Position numbers and translations under genes: made by a program
Shown here: positions 53,496 to 62,504 of the stretch, one piece after another
Layout of the letters: each line of letters begins with the position of its first letter
Numbering within the stretch: the stretch's first letter is position 1
Assembly (NCBI RefSeq): GCF_018457175.1
Contig: NZ_JAGFNU010000006.1
Span: forward strand, 62,001 to 126,000
Source of the DNA: Pseudohalocynthiibacter aestuariivivens
GTDB lineage: Bacteria; Pseudomonadota; Alphaproteobacteria; Rhodobacterales; Rhodobacteraceae
Direction of reading: 5' to 3'
Length of the DNA stretch: 64,000 nucleotides
The notes under the pieces: generated by a model
Database searches by the model: none
The model's input: only the letters and a program-made list of their open reading frames with translations
What the model was told of the DNA's origin: nothing

Positions 53496-53954
53496 TCAGA
53501 CTGGCAAAGCCGTTGTCTTGCAAACCGTGCGCAACGCAAAGCTAGACTGCATCTGCGCAACCCCGGGAAGGCGCGCGAGATAGCGGCGGTGAATCTGAGC
53601 AAAATCTTCAGTGTCGAGCGCGACTACTTTCAACAAATAATCAGCGGTGCCTGCCATAAGGTGACATTCCAGAACATCGGGTATTTTGGCAACCTGACGT
53701 TCAAATGCGTCAAGAACTTCATCTGCCTGCCCCGAAAGCGTAATTTCCACAAAAACGGTGGTCGGCCGACCCAGTTTGCGCGGGTCAAGAAGTGCAACAT
53801 AGTCTTTTATGTAGCCATCCGTCTCTAACCGCTGCACACGGCGGTGGCACGCAGAAGCCGAAAGATTGACCCGCTCCGCCAGTTCAGAATTTGACATACG
53901 TCCGGTCTTTTGTAACTGAATCAGAATACGACGATCTATGCTGTCCAAGCTCAT
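53496..53954 (-). CDS. Lrp/AsnC-family transcriptional regulator
   Basis: A 152-residue Lrp-type regulator: HTH SNSELAERVNLSASACHRRV and a C-terminal RAM domain with DVLECHLMAGTADYLLKVVA. It is divergent from alanine dehydrogenase, an arrangement in which Lrp-like AldR usually activates ald in response to alanine. The start MSLDSIDRR is the family N-terminus. The intergenic region is AT-rich with an ATGAT/ATCAT dyad at 54011-54024. Confidence 0.92.
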   Translation of the reverse strand: MSLDSIDRRILIQLQKTGRMSNSELAERVNLSASACHRRVQRLETDGYIKDYVALLDPRKLGRPTTVFVEITLSGQADEVLDAFERQVAKIPDVLECHLMAGTADYLLKVVALDTEDFAQIHRRYLARLPGVAQMQSSFALRTVCKTTALPV

Positions 53955-54010
53955 AACGCGCATTTTTCTTTCAAAAAAGTATAATATTTTAGATGATACA
54001 TCGAAAAATA

Positions 54011-54024
54011 ATGATTTGCATCAT
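54011..54024. promoter_or_regulatory. AT-rich dyad upstream of ald
   Basis: ATGATTTGCATCAT has perfect 5-bp arms around TTGC, centred 76 bp upstream of the ald start and within the divergent lrp/ald region. It is a candidate Lrp-like binding site. It differs from an FNR box at both outer bases. Confidence 0.45.
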
Positions 54025-54093
54025 TGTTTTTCCCAAACAATTGCGCTGAAACCTCGACAATATGGCAAGCAGTTAGACAGGGAGGAGAACCCC

Positions 54094-55206
54094 ATGAAAA
54101 TCGGTTGCCCAAAAGAGATCAAACCACAGGAATTCCGTGTTGGCATCACACCAAATGCAGCACAAGAGGCCGTAGGCCGCGGCCACAGCGTTGTCATTGA
54201 AACAAGTGCCGGTGTCGGTTCAGGTTTTAGCGACGAAGATTATGTCGCTGTTGGCGCCAGTATTCTTGGCACCGCAGAGGAAGTGTTTGCCACCGCAGAC
54301 ATGATCGTAAAGGTCAAGGAACCTCAGCCTGTAGAGCGTAAAATGCTACGCGAAGGGCAGTTGCTCTTCACATATCTGCACCTCGCCCCTGACCCCGCGC
54401 AAACCAAAGACCTTCTCGAAAGCGGCGCGACTTGTATCGCATATGAAACAGTGACGGATGACCGGGGTGGTCTGCCGCTGCTTGCCCCGATGTCCGAAGT
54501 TGCCGGGCGGCTCGCGCCACAAGTTGGGGCGTGGACGCTGCAAAAGGCCAATGGTGGGCGTGGTGTTTTGATGGGTGGCGTACCTGGTGTTGGTCCGGCA
54601 CGCGTTGTCGTTATTGGTGGTGGTGTCGTTGGCACACATGCAGCAAAGGTCGCTGCCGGTATGGGCGCGGATGTGACTGTGCTTGATCGGTCTCTGCCTC
54701 GCTTGCGCTATCTTGATGATGTCTTTGGCGGCTTGTTCAAGAACCAGTATTCCTCCGCAGGAAGCACGATCGAACTTGTTCGTCAGGCTGACTTGGTTAT
54801 TGGGGCCGTGCTCGTTCATGGTGCGGCTGCACCAAAACTGATTTCACGTGCGCAGTTGTCTGAAATGAAGCCGGGTGCTGCAATTGTCGACGTGGCAATT
54901 GATCAGGGTGGTTGCTTTGAGACATCGCACGCAACAACGCATCAGGATCCGATTTATGATGTTGATGGCATCATGCACTATTGCGTTGCAAATATGCCTG
55001 GCGCAGTGGCCCGTACGTCAACCATTGCCCTTGGGAACGCCACGTTGCCATTCATGCTGGCTCTTGCGACCAAAGGCTGGAAGAAAGCCTGTGCAGACGA
55101 CAAGCACCTGCTGAACGGTCTGAACGTGCATGCTGGCAAACTCACCTATGCAGCCGTCGGAGAGGCACTTGGCCTTGAGACAGTGGACGCCAGTTCTGTT
55201 CTTTAA
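54094..55206 (+). CDS. ald: Alanine dehydrogenase
   Basis: A 370-residue NAD-dependent L-alanine dehydrogenase converting alanine to pyruvate and ammonia. The N-terminus MKIGCPKEIKPQEFRVGITP, catalytic Lys in VKVKEPQ and His in LHLAPDP, and the Rossmann motif VVIGGGVVGTHAAKVAAGMG are all present. GGAGGAGAACCCC precedes the ATG; an upstream ATG would lie in the regulatory region. Divergent from its likely Lrp-type regulator. It converges on mscL across a shared terminator. Confidence 0.96.
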   Translation: MKIGCPKEIKPQEFRVGITPNAAQEAVGRGHSVVIETSAGVGSGFSDEDYVAVGASILGTAEEVFATADMIVKVKEPQPVERKMLREGQLLFTYLHLAPDPAQTKDLLESGATCIAYETVTDDRGGLPLLAPMSEVAGRLAPQVGAWTLQKANGGRGVLMGGVPGVGPARVVVIGGGVVGTHAAKVAAGMGADVTVLDRSLPRLRYLDDVFGGLFKNQYSSAGSTIELVRQADLVIGAVLVHGAAAPKLISRAQLSEMKPGAAIVDVAIDQGGCFETSHATTHQDPIYDVDGIMHYCVANMPGAVARTSTIALGNATLPFMLALATKGWKKACADDKHLLNGLNVHAGKLTYAAVGEALGLETVDASSVL

Positions 55207-55222
55207 AACAGATAAATAATGA

Positions 55223-55254
55223 AAAACGGCCAGCTTATTCTGCTGGCCGTTTTT
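55223..55254. terminator. Bidirectional terminator between ald and mscL
   Basis: AAAACGGCCAGC and GCTGGCCGTTTT form a perfect 12-bp stem with a TTATTCT loop, flanked by U runs in both directions. It serves the convergent ald and mscL genes. Confidence 0.88.
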
Positions 55255-55264
55255 CATCGGAGGC

Positions 55265-55645
55265 TTACTTTTTGAGCGAGTCGCGGATTTCCATAAGGAC
55301 ATCCAGCTCGCTGGGGCCCGGATCAGCCACTGGTGCCTCTTCTTCTTTCTTCTTTGCGCTGTTTACTGCTTTGACGAGCATGAAGACAACAAATGCGATA
55401 ATCAGAAAATTGATGATGGCCATAATGAAATTGCCATAAGCAAATACAGCGCCATCTTCGCCTTCGCCCAGTTTTACACCCATACTGGAAAAGTCGATAC
55501 CACCTGTAAACAAACTGATGATCGGGTTAATCAGGTCAGCCACCAGCGACCCGACAATTGCGGTGAACGCCGCACCGATAATGATTCCAACGGCCATGTC
55601 CATGACGTTGCCCTTGGCGATAAAATCTTTGAACTCATTTAACAT
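55265..55645 (-). CDS. mscL: Large-conductance mechanosensitive channel MscL
   Basis: A 126-residue channel with two membrane helices: [20 protein letters not shown] at the N-terminus (TM1 pore helix) and [20 protein letters not shown] (TM2), then a charged coiled C-terminus. It releases solutes during osmotic downshock. The start MLNEFKDF is the family start and follows AAGGGATGCAAAT; 21 further codons upstream are excluded. Confidence 0.96.
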   Translation of the reverse strand: MLNEFKDFIAKGNVMDMAVGIIIGAAFTAIVGSLVADLINPIISLFTGGIDFSSMGVKLGEGEDGAVFAYGNFIMAIINFLIIAFVVFMLVKAVNSAKKKEEEAPVADPGPSELDVLMEIRDSLKK

Positions 55646-55793
55646 ATTTGCATCCCTTGTCCTGTTCGGTGCGCCGGTCTTCTGGTTCTGTTCGCCTGCG
55701 CACGGCAACTATGCACATATCGCTAGTAAATTCGAGTAGGTCTCGGGGAATTCATACCTACATCTCCCCCTAAGTGAATTAAGGAGATTTAAC

Positions 55794-56516
55794 ATGAACG
55801 CGCTTGGCAACTTCCCAATTACAAAGCGTTGGCCCGCCGAAAATCCCGAAATATTGCAGCTTTATTCGTTCCCCACCCCGAACGGGGTAAAAGCATCAAT
55901 CATGCTCGAAGAGATAGGCCTGCCATACGAGGCTCACCGGATCACGCTTTCAGATGCCGATGTGAAAAGCCCTGAATTCCTGTCACTCAACCCAAACAAC
56001 AAGATCCCGGCTATTGTAGATCCGAATGGCCCAGACGGCGCACCAATTGGCTTGTTCGAAAGTGGCGCGATCCTGATTTACCTTGCAGAGAAATCGGGCA
56101 AGCTTCTTCCGGCTGACACAGCTGGGCGCTATCAGGTTCTGCAATGGCTAATGTTTCAAATGGGCGGCGTTGGGCCAATGTTTGGCCAAATGGGATATTT
56201 TACCAAATTCGCAGGGTCGGAAATCGATGATCCTCGCCCGGCAAAACGTTACATTGACGAATCCAAACGCATTATTGGCGTGATTGACCGGCAACTCGAA
56301 GGTAGACGCTGGATTTCCGGCACCTACTCCATTGCCGATATTGCCATTGCACCCTGGCTGCGTACCGTGCGTGATTTTTACGAAGCTGGTGAAGCGGTAG
56401 GTTGGGACACTCTCAAAAACATACCTGCATACCTTGATCGCTTTTTGGAACGGCCTGCCGTTCAGGCCGGGTTTGTTCAGCCCCCGCGTGAAGAAATCAT
56501 AACGACTGCTGCGTAG
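55794..56516 (+). CDS. Glutathione S-transferase, Nu-class-like (YghU/YfcG type), second copy
   Basis: A 240-residue GST with LYSFPTPNGVKASIMLEEIG, the same TPNG-K active-site motif as the gene at 43.8 kb, then LNPNNKIPAIVDPNGPDGAP with the long YghU-like insert, ESGAILIYLAEKSGKLLP and YSIADIAIAPWLRT. It probably acts as a glutathione-dependent disulfide-bond reductase. The two copies are clearly paralogous yet differ in the N-terminal extension and insert. AAGGAGATTTAAC precedes the ATG. It converges on ytoQ with 7 bp between stops. Confidence 0.9.
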   Translation: MNALGNFPITKRWPAENPEILQLYSFPTPNGVKASIMLEEIGLPYEAHRITLSDADVKSPEFLSLNPNNKIPAIVDPNGPDGAPIGLFESGAILIYLAEKSGKLLPADTAGRYQVLQWLMFQMGGVGPMFGQMGYFTKFAGSEIDDPRPAKRYIDESKRIIGVIDRQLEGRRWISGTYSIADIAIAPWLRTVRDFYEAGEAVGWDTLKNIPAYLDRFLERPAVQAGFVQPPREEIITTAA

Positions 56517-56523
56517 ATAAGGT

Positions 56524-56970
56524 TCAGCCCGGCAAGCTGCCGGTCAAAACGTAACGCAGTATTTCAACAACCTGACGCGGCTCCTCGGCAACAGCCAGGG
56601 CAGCCGCGTCAACCTCTTTAAGCGCATGGCTGTGATCCGGCCCATGCAGAACAATCAGCGATTTGCCCAGTGCGGCGGCGTATCCTGCGTCAAAGGCTGC
56701 GTTCCACTGTTTGTATTTTTCACCAAACCGCACAACTACCACGTCTGCATCCGTAATTCCTTTGCGGGTACGGATCGCATTCACTTTTGCGCCTTTGTTA
56801 TCATACCAGAACTTGTTTGGCTCGGCCCCCAGAATCGCAACACCACAATCATCAGATGATTCATGATCGGTCACCGGGCTGTCAAAACTAACATCCAGCT
56901 TTGCCGCCCCCTCAATGATCTGCTCGCGCCAATCGGTATGAATTTCACCTGACAGATAAACCTTCAGCAT
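56524..56970 (-). CDS. ytoQ: YtoQ family protein
   Basis: A 148-residue protein of the YtoQ family, recognised by LKVYLSGEIHTDWREQIIEG at its start, PNKFWYDNKGAKVN and ADVVVVRFGEKYKQWNAAFD. The fold resembles nucleoside 2-deoxyribosyltransferases, but the function is unknown. It follows pheT on the same strand after 70 bp, with a copy of the intergenic motif between them. GGGAGAACGCGAG precedes the ATG. Confidence 0.87.
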   Translation of the reverse strand: MLKVYLSGEIHTDWREQIIEGAAKLDVSFDSPVTDHESSDDCGVAILGAEPNKFWYDNKGAKVNAIRTRKGITDADVVVVRFGEKYKQWNAAFDAGYAAALGKSLIVLHGPDHSHALKEVDAAALAVAEEPRQVVEILRYVLTGSLPG

Positions 56971-57000
56971 CTCGCGTTCTCCCTAAAAGGGGGTTACCCC

Positions 57001-57033
57001 TTTCTTTTTCCTAAAAATATCCCCGCCGGAGGC
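57001..57033 (-). repeat. Intergenic GCCTCCGGCGGGGATATTT motif, copy C
   Basis: On the minus strand GCCTCCGGCGGGGATATTTT, then TAGGAAAAAGAAA. It stands just past the pheT stop. The A/G-rich tail after the core is shared with copies A and B. Confidence 0.8.
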
Positions 57034-57040
57034 ACAAAGC

Positions 57041-59452
57041 CTATCCGCGCAAAACACCGCCCGTTGCCTTGGCGACTTTCTCAACGATCCTCAGTCCAAC
57101 CGCCTCGATATCTTTCTCGGCAAGGGTTTTGTCTTTGGGTTGCAACCGCACCGTTATCGCGAGCGATTTCTTGCCTTCTCCCAGCTGCGCCTCGGCCTTT
57201 TCGCCTGTGAATTCGTCAAACAACCGAACGCTTTCAATCAACACCTTATCGGTGCCAGCGGCGGCATTCACCAGCGCCAGCGCTTCAACATCCTTGTCAA
57301 CGACAAAGGCAAAGTCACGCTCTACTGCCTGAAGGTCGCTGATGGCCAATGCTGAACGGGTCGCAGATTTGTTTTTAGGGAAGGGTGGTTCTTCGAGGAA
57401 CACGGTGAAGCCGACAGCAGGGCCTTTTACATCCATCGCAGCCAGTACTTTAGGGTGAATTTCACCAAAGACCGCCAGCACCTTTTTAGGTCCCAGACAA
57501 ATCTTGCCACTACGCTCCGGATGCCAGAAATCCTGCACACCGCGCAATATCTGTACTTTTGCGGGTGCGCCGATCGCTGAAAGCACCGCTTCGGCGTCCG
57601 CTTTCGCATCATAAATATCGACGGGGCGGCGGCTGCCGTGCACGTCTTTCGCGTTTGTGTGGCCAACCAAAATACCTGTTGCTAAAAGATGCTGCTCCCC
57701 GGGCTCACCACCATGAAACGCTGGCCCTACTTCAAACAACGCAAGGTCCATGAACCCACGTGCCTGATTACGTGCAGCCGCTTGCAGCAATCCGGGTAAA
57801 AGTGCGGGACGCATATGGCTCATCTCGCTGGAAATCGGGTTGTCCAGCATCGTTGCAGTGTCACCACCGCCAAACAATGCGGCACTTTCCTGATCGATGA
57901 AGCTATAGGTCACGCATTCATTGTAGCCGAGCGCCGCAGACGTTCGCCGCGCCATGCTTTCGCGGTTTTGCATCGGGGTCAGAATGGCTTTGGGCACCCC
58001 AACCGAAGCCCGCGCCATTGGCCGTCCTTCCAGTTTGGTCAGCGAGGCGACGCGCGCCACCTCTTCCACCAGATCGGCGGAGCCCTGTACATCAGGCCGC
58101 CAACTCGGCACATGCGCCATGTCACCATCAAGCCTGAAGCCAAGTGCTGTGAGTGTCTCGCGCTGCGTATCGGCAGCAATCTCCATACCAACAAGCGATT
58201 GCACGCGATCCGTATCAAGCTTGTAAGCCCGCGAGGTATCGGGCACCTCACCTGCAACCACAACGTTTGAGGCTTCGCCACCGCAAAAATCGAGTATCAT
58301 CTGCGTCGCAAGCTCAATCGCCAGAGCGTTAAACGCGGGGTCGATCCCGCGTTCGTTCCGATACCGCGCATCGGAATTGATTTTGAGCACCCGTCCAGTT
58401 TTTGCGATCTGGATCGTGTCCCAGACAGCAGCTTCAAGAAACACATTTTGGGTTTCAGTGGTGCAACCGGTGTGCAATCCACCCATGATACCGGCAATGC
58501 TTTCGATACCATTGTCATCCGAAATCACGACCATACCTTCAGACAAGGTATAGTCCTTCTCATCCAATGCTGTCAGGGTTTCGCCGCCTTTCGCGCGATG
58601 CACCCGAAGGTTGCCCTGCACTTTGTCCGCATCAAAAACGTGCAGAGGGCGGTTCTGATCCACGGTGAAAAAGTTTGTAATATCAACAAGCGCCGAGATT
58701 GGCCGCAGCCCAATCGCCCGCAGCCATTTTTGCAGCCATTCGGGGCTTGGGCCATTTTTCACGCCTTTAATCAGGCGACCCATGAAAACCTCGCAACCGT
58801 CTGTGCGGGTATCATCGTCAATGCTGACAGTGATCGGGCTGTCGAATGTGCCTGCCACATTGGCTGTTGGTGCGGGCTTCAATGTACCAAGACCACGCGC
58901 TGCCAGATCACGCGCAATACCACGCACACCCAGCGCATCCTGACGGTTTGGTGTAATCGCAATATCAATCACGGGGTCCACTTTGGCCGGATCAGTTTCT
59001 GCAAGGTAGTCGACAAATTTCTGACCAACGGTGCCGCCTGACAGCTCGATAATCCCATCGTGCTCGTCAGACAGTTCCATTTCACGCTCTGACGCCATCA
59101 TGCCGTGGCTTTCGATGCCGCGGATTTTGCCGATCTGAATGGTGGTGTCGATGCCGGGCACGTAGGTGCCGGGTTTGGCGACAACAACGGTAATACCTTC
59201 GCGCGCGTTTGGTGCACCACAGATGATCTGTTTCACACCTTCATCGGTTTCCACCTGACACACGCGCAGCCGGTCAGCATCGGGGTGTTTCTCTGCCGAT
59301 TTCACATAGCCAAGGGTAAACGCGCCCAGCGTATTCGCAGGGTTCATTACCTCTTCCACCTCAAGACCAAGATCAGTGAGGGCATAAACGATGTCATCAA
59401 GGCGCACCTCGGTATCGAGGTGTGTTTTCAGCCAGGAGAGTGTGAATTTCAT
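57041..59452 (-). CDS. pheT: Phenylalanyl-tRNA synthetase beta subunit PheT
   Basis: An 803-residue subunit with an N-terminal B1 domain (MKFTLSWLKTHLDTEV), an EMAP-like tRNA-binding domain (LRVCQVETDEG), the B3/B4 editing region, B5 and a C-terminal ferredoxin-fold anticodon-binding domain. The ATG follows GGAGACCGATTT; 13 extra codons upstream are excluded. It forms the alpha2beta2 enzyme with PheS, whose gene is 1.1 kb upstream with a DDAH-like gene between them. Confidence 0.96.
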   Translation of the reverse strand: MKFTLSWLKTHLDTEVRLDDIVYALTDLGLEVEEVMNPANTLGAFTLGYVKSAEKHPDADRLRVCQVETDEGVKQIICGAPNAREGITVVVAKPGTYVPGIDTTIQIGKIRGIESHGMMASEREMELSDEHDGIIELSGGTVGQKFVDYLAETDPAKVDPVIDIAITPNRQDALGVRGIARDLAARGLGTLKPAPTANVAGTFDSPITVSIDDDTRTDGCEVFMGRLIKGVKNGPSPEWLQKWLRAIGLRPISALVDITNFFTVDQNRPLHVFDADKVQGNLRVHRAKGGETLTALDEKDYTLSEGMVVISDDNGIESIAGIMGGLHTGCTTETQNVFLEAAVWDTIQIAKTGRVLKINSDARYRNERGIDPAFNALAIELATQMILDFCGGEASNVVVAGEVPDTSRAYKLDTDRVQSLVGMEIAADTQRETLTALGFRLDGDMAHVPSWRPDVQGSADLVEEVARVASLTKLEGRPMARASVGVPKAILTPMQNRESMARRTSAALGYNECVTYSFIDQESAALFGGGDTATMLDNPISSEMSHMRPALLPGLLQAAARNQARGFMDLALFEVGPAFHGGEPGEQHLLATGILVGHTNAKDVHGSRRPVDIYDAKADAEAVLSAIGAPAKVQILRGVQDFWHPERSGKICLGPKKVLAVFGEIHPKVLAAMDVKGPAVGFTVFLEEPPFPKNKSATRSALAISDLQAVERDFAFVVDKDVEALALVNAAAGTDKVLIESVRLFDEFTGEKAEAQLGEGKKSLAITVRLQPKDKTLAEKDIEAVGLRIVEKVAKATGGVLRG

Positions 59453-59560
59453 AAATCGGTCTCCGCATGCTCTTCGAGCAATATTTATCATGGCAGGCGT
59501 TCAACCTGTCCAAAGTTCCCCGTGCGTTTAACGGATATTACCGGGAACGAAAAGGCCCGC

Positions 59561-60496
59561 TTAGCCCGGATCACGGATCAGGCTTTGGCACATGCAATGA
59601 ACACCGCCGCCGCCTTGGGTGATCATCGACAGATCAGGGTCATAAACCGCAAAACCATGCGCCTTCAGCGCGGCCTTCAGCGTTTTGGAACCCTCGGGTA
59701 AAAGAACCCTGTCGTCACCCAGTGCGACGACGTTACAGCCAAGCTCCATGGTTTCCTGAAACGGTACCGGGATGATCTCTATATTCTTTGCGCGCAGCCA
59801 TTTCACGATCTCGGGGTCGGTGCAGTCCAGACATACGGCAGCCAGTTTAGGCGCCAGCATCACCACCATAATGTCGATGTGCACATAAAAGGGGTCGATG
59901 TCGGCCAGTTTCACTTCCCAGCCTTCCGCCTCGAACCAGCCTTGCAATTGCAGTGCAGCCTGTTCCTGACTGCGGCCTTCATTCCCTTCCCAGCCGATCA
60001 GCACGCAACCGGGTTCAATCACGTTGAAATCGCCACCCTCGAAGGTGCCTGCGGTTATGTAGTCGTAAATCGGGATGCCAAGGCGCTGATAGGTTTCGAT
60101 CGCGCGAAAGTTTTCGCCGCGCCGCCACCACTGCGCCATGTTGGTGATGATCGCGCCGTAGGGCGTCATGATAGAACTGTCGCGCGCGTAGACCTGATAG
60201 GGCAGATGCGGATCACCTGCGTGGGAATGCACCTCTACCCCGGCGGACTGATAAGCAGACACCATTTCCGCAAACTGTGCCTTGGCAGTGTCCAGGTTGA
60301 ATTCCACCCCGCGCCGCAACGATTTTTTGGAGACAGAGCTTGTTTCCAGCCATTTATAGTTTTCGATTGGGCCGAGAAGGACCGAGCGCAAAACCCCATA
60401 GTCAGAATCCGCACCCCAGGCGTTCAGCTTGGATGTGCCGCCGCCTTCACACCGGCTCCGCAATTGAAATTCTGATGCTGCAACGCGCTGATCCAT
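59561..60496 (-). CDS. Dimethylarginine dimethylaminohydrolase / amidinotransferase family protein
   Basis: A 311-residue pentein-fold protein. The catalytic triad elements are visible: acidic ARDSSIMTPYG and EGGDFNVIE, His in YVHIDIMVV, and the nucleophile Cys near the end in GGGVHCMCQSLIR. This matches DDAH and related arginine-modifying hydrolases; the substrate could be methylarginine, arginine or a guanidino compound. AGGGGGTCAAGC precedes the ATG. It is unusual in sitting between pheS and pheT. Confidence 0.87.
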   Translation of the reverse strand: MDQRVAASEFQLRSRCEGGGTSKLNAWGADSDYGVLRSVLLGPIENYKWLETSSVSKKSLRRGVEFNLDTAKAQFAEMVSAYQSAGVEVHSHAGDPHLPYQVYARDSSIMTPYGAIITNMAQWWRRGENFRAIETYQRLGIPIYDYITAGTFEGGDFNVIEPGCVLIGWEGNEGRSQEQAALQLQGWFEAEGWEVKLADIDPFYVHIDIMVVMLAPKLAAVCLDCTDPEIVKWLRAKNIEIIPVPFQETMELGCNVVALGDDRVLLPEGSKTLKAALKAHGFAVYDPDLSMITQGGGGVHCMCQSLIRDPG

Positions 60497-60560
60497 GCTT
60501 GACCCCCTGTCGATGTTTCGGACAGAGCGTCAGCGGTTCAGAGTTATGAGTCAAGCATTC

Positions 60561-61634
60561 TTAGCGGCTAAGGCCACCGTGCAGCGTTGGCATATCAAGC
60601 GCGCTGAACCCGTAGTGGCGCAACCAGCGCAGATCACTGTCAAAGAACGCGCGAAGGTCCGGAATGCCGTATTTCAGCATCGCGATCCGGTCGATCCCCA
60701 TTCCAAAGGCAAAGCCTTGCCATTTGTCCGGGTCAACGCCACCAGCTTGCAGCACCTTGGGGTGCATCATGCCGGAACCAAGCACTTCCATCCAGTCGTC
60801 GCCTTCACCGATACGCAACTGCCCATCAACCCAGGAACACTGAATGTCCACTTCGGCCGAAGGTTCCGTGAACGGAAAATGCGACGCGCGAAAGCGGGTT
60901 TTGATACCGTCAATTTCAAAGAACGCTGCAAAGAATTCCTCCAGTACCCATTTGAGGTTTGCCATAGAGATGTCTTTGCCAATTGCCATACCCTCGATCT
61001 GATGGAACATCGGTGTATGGGTCTGGTCATAATCCGAACGGTACACCCGCCCCGGTGCGATCACCCGGATGGGCGCACCCGTCTTTTCCATCTCACGGAT
61101 CTGAACCGGGCTTGTGTGGGTCCGCAACACATGTGGCGGACGGTCATCATCGGCAGCGCGGTGCATGTAAAACGTATCAAATTCCTGCCGCGCTGGGTGA
61201 TGCGGCGGGATGTTCAGCGCATCAAAATTGTACCAGTCATTTTCAATCTGCGGGCCTTCGGCAACGGTAAATCCCATATCGGCGAAAATCGCAGCAACTT
61301 CTTCGGTGACTTGGGACACCGGATGAATGGTGCCTTCACGTCTGCCGCGACCAGGCAGTGTAACATCAAGCCATTCTGTGCGAAGCCGTTCATCAAGCGC
61401 CTTATCGGCAAGCCCTGCTTTTTTCGCTGCTAGTGCTGAGTTGATCTCGTCCTTCAGTGCGTTCAGCTTTGGTCCGACGACAAGCCGTTCTTCCGGAGTC
61501 ATCTTGCCAAGCTCGCGCATTTTCAGCGCAACTTCGCCCTTTTTACCCACGGCTTGCACGCGCAAATCTTCCAGCGACGCCTCATCTGCCGCCCCGGCGA
61601 TTGCATCCAGATACTTTTGCCTCAGATCGTCCAT
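60561..61634 (-). CDS. pheS: Phenylalanyl-tRNA synthetase alpha subunit PheS
   Basis: A 357-residue class II synthetase subunit. An N-terminal coiled coil ([20 protein letters not shown]) leads to motif 1 region [12 protein letters not shown], motif 2 [20 protein letters not shown] and motif 3 [17 protein letters not shown]. It charges tRNA-Phe with PheT. GGAGGATCGG precedes the ATG; the ORF extends eight codons more without a site. A terminator separates it from rplT. Confidence 0.96.
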   Translation of the reverse strand: MDDLRQKYLDAIAGAADEASLEDLRVQAVGKKGEVALKMRELGKMTPEERLVVGPKLNALKDEINSALAAKKAGLADKALDERLRTEWLDVTLPGRGRREGTIHPVSQVTEEVAAIFADMGFTVAEGPQIENDWYNFDALNIPPHHPARQEFDTFYMHRAADDDRPPHVLRTHTSPVQIREMEKTGAPIRVIAPGRVYRSDYDQTHTPMFHQIEGMAIGKDISMANLKWVLEEFFAAFFEIDGIKTRFRASHFPFTEPSAEVDIQCSWVDGQLRIGEGDDWMEVLGSGMMHPKVLQAGGVDPDKWQGFAFGMGIDRIAMLKYGIPDLRAFFDSDLRWLRHYGFSALDMPTLHGGLSR

Positions 61635-61658
61635 CCGATCCTCCAGTTTGTTTCGCAC

Positions 61659-61686
61659 GTGCTACCACAAGATTGCCGGAGTTCAA
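61659..61686 (-). promoter_or_regulatory. Possible promoter of pheS
   Basis: On the minus strand TTGAAC (61681-61686), a 16-bp spacer and TAGCAC (61659-61664), 24 bp upstream of the pheS start. The -10 element is weak. Confidence 0.35.
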
Positions 61687-61748
61687 GCCGTTGCTGTTTC
61701 TCTGTGAGATTTGAGAGGAAGACTGGCTGCAGGCAAGCGAAGGTGTTT

Positions 61749-61788
61749 AAAAAGAAAAGCCGCGAGTCCCGATCACGGGCTCGCGGCT
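61749..61788 (-). terminator. Terminator of rpmI-rplT
   Basis: On the minus strand AGCCGCGAG and CTCGCGGCT form a 9-bp stem, extended inside by CCCG/CGGG, followed by TTTCTTTTT. It ends 27 nt past the rplT stop. Confidence 0.85.
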
Positions 61789-61815
61789 AAATCATGTCCC
61801 GAAAGAACGGGGTTC

Positions 61816-62178
61816 TTACGCGAGCGCGGCCTTCGCCTTATCGACGATGGCTGTAAACGCTTCAGGCTCGTGCACGGCGAGATCAGCCAGAACCTTACGG
61901 TCGACTTCGATCCCGGCCAGCGAAAGACCGTTGATGAAGCGAGAATAAGTCAGTGCTTCATCATGGCTGCGCACGGCTGCGTTGATCCGCTGGATCCACA
62001 AAGCACGGAAATTGCGCTTGCGGTTCTTGCGGTCGCGGGTTGCATATTGATTTGCTTTATCAACAGCCTGGGTTGCGGTGCGGTAGTTTGTGCTACGGGC
62101 ACCATAATAACCTTTAGCGGCTTTGATGATTTTCTTGTGACGGGCGTGGGTTACGGTACCACCTTTAACGCGTGACAT
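61816..62178 (-). CDS. rplT: 50S ribosomal protein L20
   Basis: A 120-residue L20: [20 protein letters not shown], the RNA-binding [17 protein letters not shown] stretch and a C-terminal domain. L20 is needed for early 50S assembly. It follows rpmI by 12 bp. infC, the usual third partner, is not present upstream, where a small membrane protein and pyk stand instead. Confidence 0.96.
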   Translation of the reverse strand: MSRVKGGTVTHARHKKIIKAAKGYYGARSTNYRTATQAVDKANQYATRDRKNRKRNFRALWIQRINAAVRSHDEALTYSRFINGLSLAGIEVDRKVLADLAVHEPEAFTAIVDKAKAALA

Positions 62179-62190
62179 ATCGGCTTCTCC

Positions 62191-62391
62191 TTAGCGATCG
62201 TATGGCATGTAGGACTTGACGATTTTCGCGTCAGGTGCGGACAGGGTGGTTGTCCCGCGTGAATTACGGAGAAACTTGTTTGTCCGTTTGATCATGCCGT
62301 GGCGTTTGCCTGCCTGACCAGCTTTGACCATTCCGGAAGCTGTCACTTTAAAGCGCTTCTTAGCGCTCGACTTTGTCTTCATCTTCGGCAT
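62191..62391 (-). CDS. rpmI: 50S ribosomal protein L35
   Basis: A 66-residue basic protein starting [20 protein letters not shown] with [20 protein letters not shown], the L35 pattern. The start MPKMKT is preceded by AGAGGAGACGGAA; the 29 codons upstream in frame are leader. A promoter with near-ideal spacing lies at 62465-62493. Confidence 0.96.
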   Translation of the reverse strand: MPKMKTKSSAKKRFKVTASGMVKAGQAGKRHGMIKRTNKFLRNSRGTTTLSAPDAKIVKSYMPYDR

Positions 62392-62464
62392 TTCCGTCTC
62401 CTCTTTAAGCGGTTCAGACGCGACTCGGCATGCCAACTTGGCCGGTCGCGCAGTCAGAGAGCGC

Positions 62465-62493
62465 CGTATATGCGCCAATAGCCTTAGTTACAA
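62465..62493 (-). promoter_or_regulatory. Promoter of rpmI-rplT
   Basis: On the minus strand TTGTAA (62488-62493), a 17-bp spacer and TATACG (62465-62470), leaving a leader of about 65 nt. The -10 sequence is the same as for rpsU. Confidence 0.6.
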
Positions 62494-62504
62494 GTGAAAA
62501 ATCG

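Noticed and set aside
60495-61433. 312-codon plus-strand frame over pheS
   Set aside because: Fully antisense to PheS motifs 1-3; no domain seen.
62392-62504. L20 autoregulatory leader before rpmI
   Set aside because: The 113-bp leader has a promoter and a small GCCAA/TTGGC stem, but no L20-binding mimic of 23S rRNA that I can recognise.
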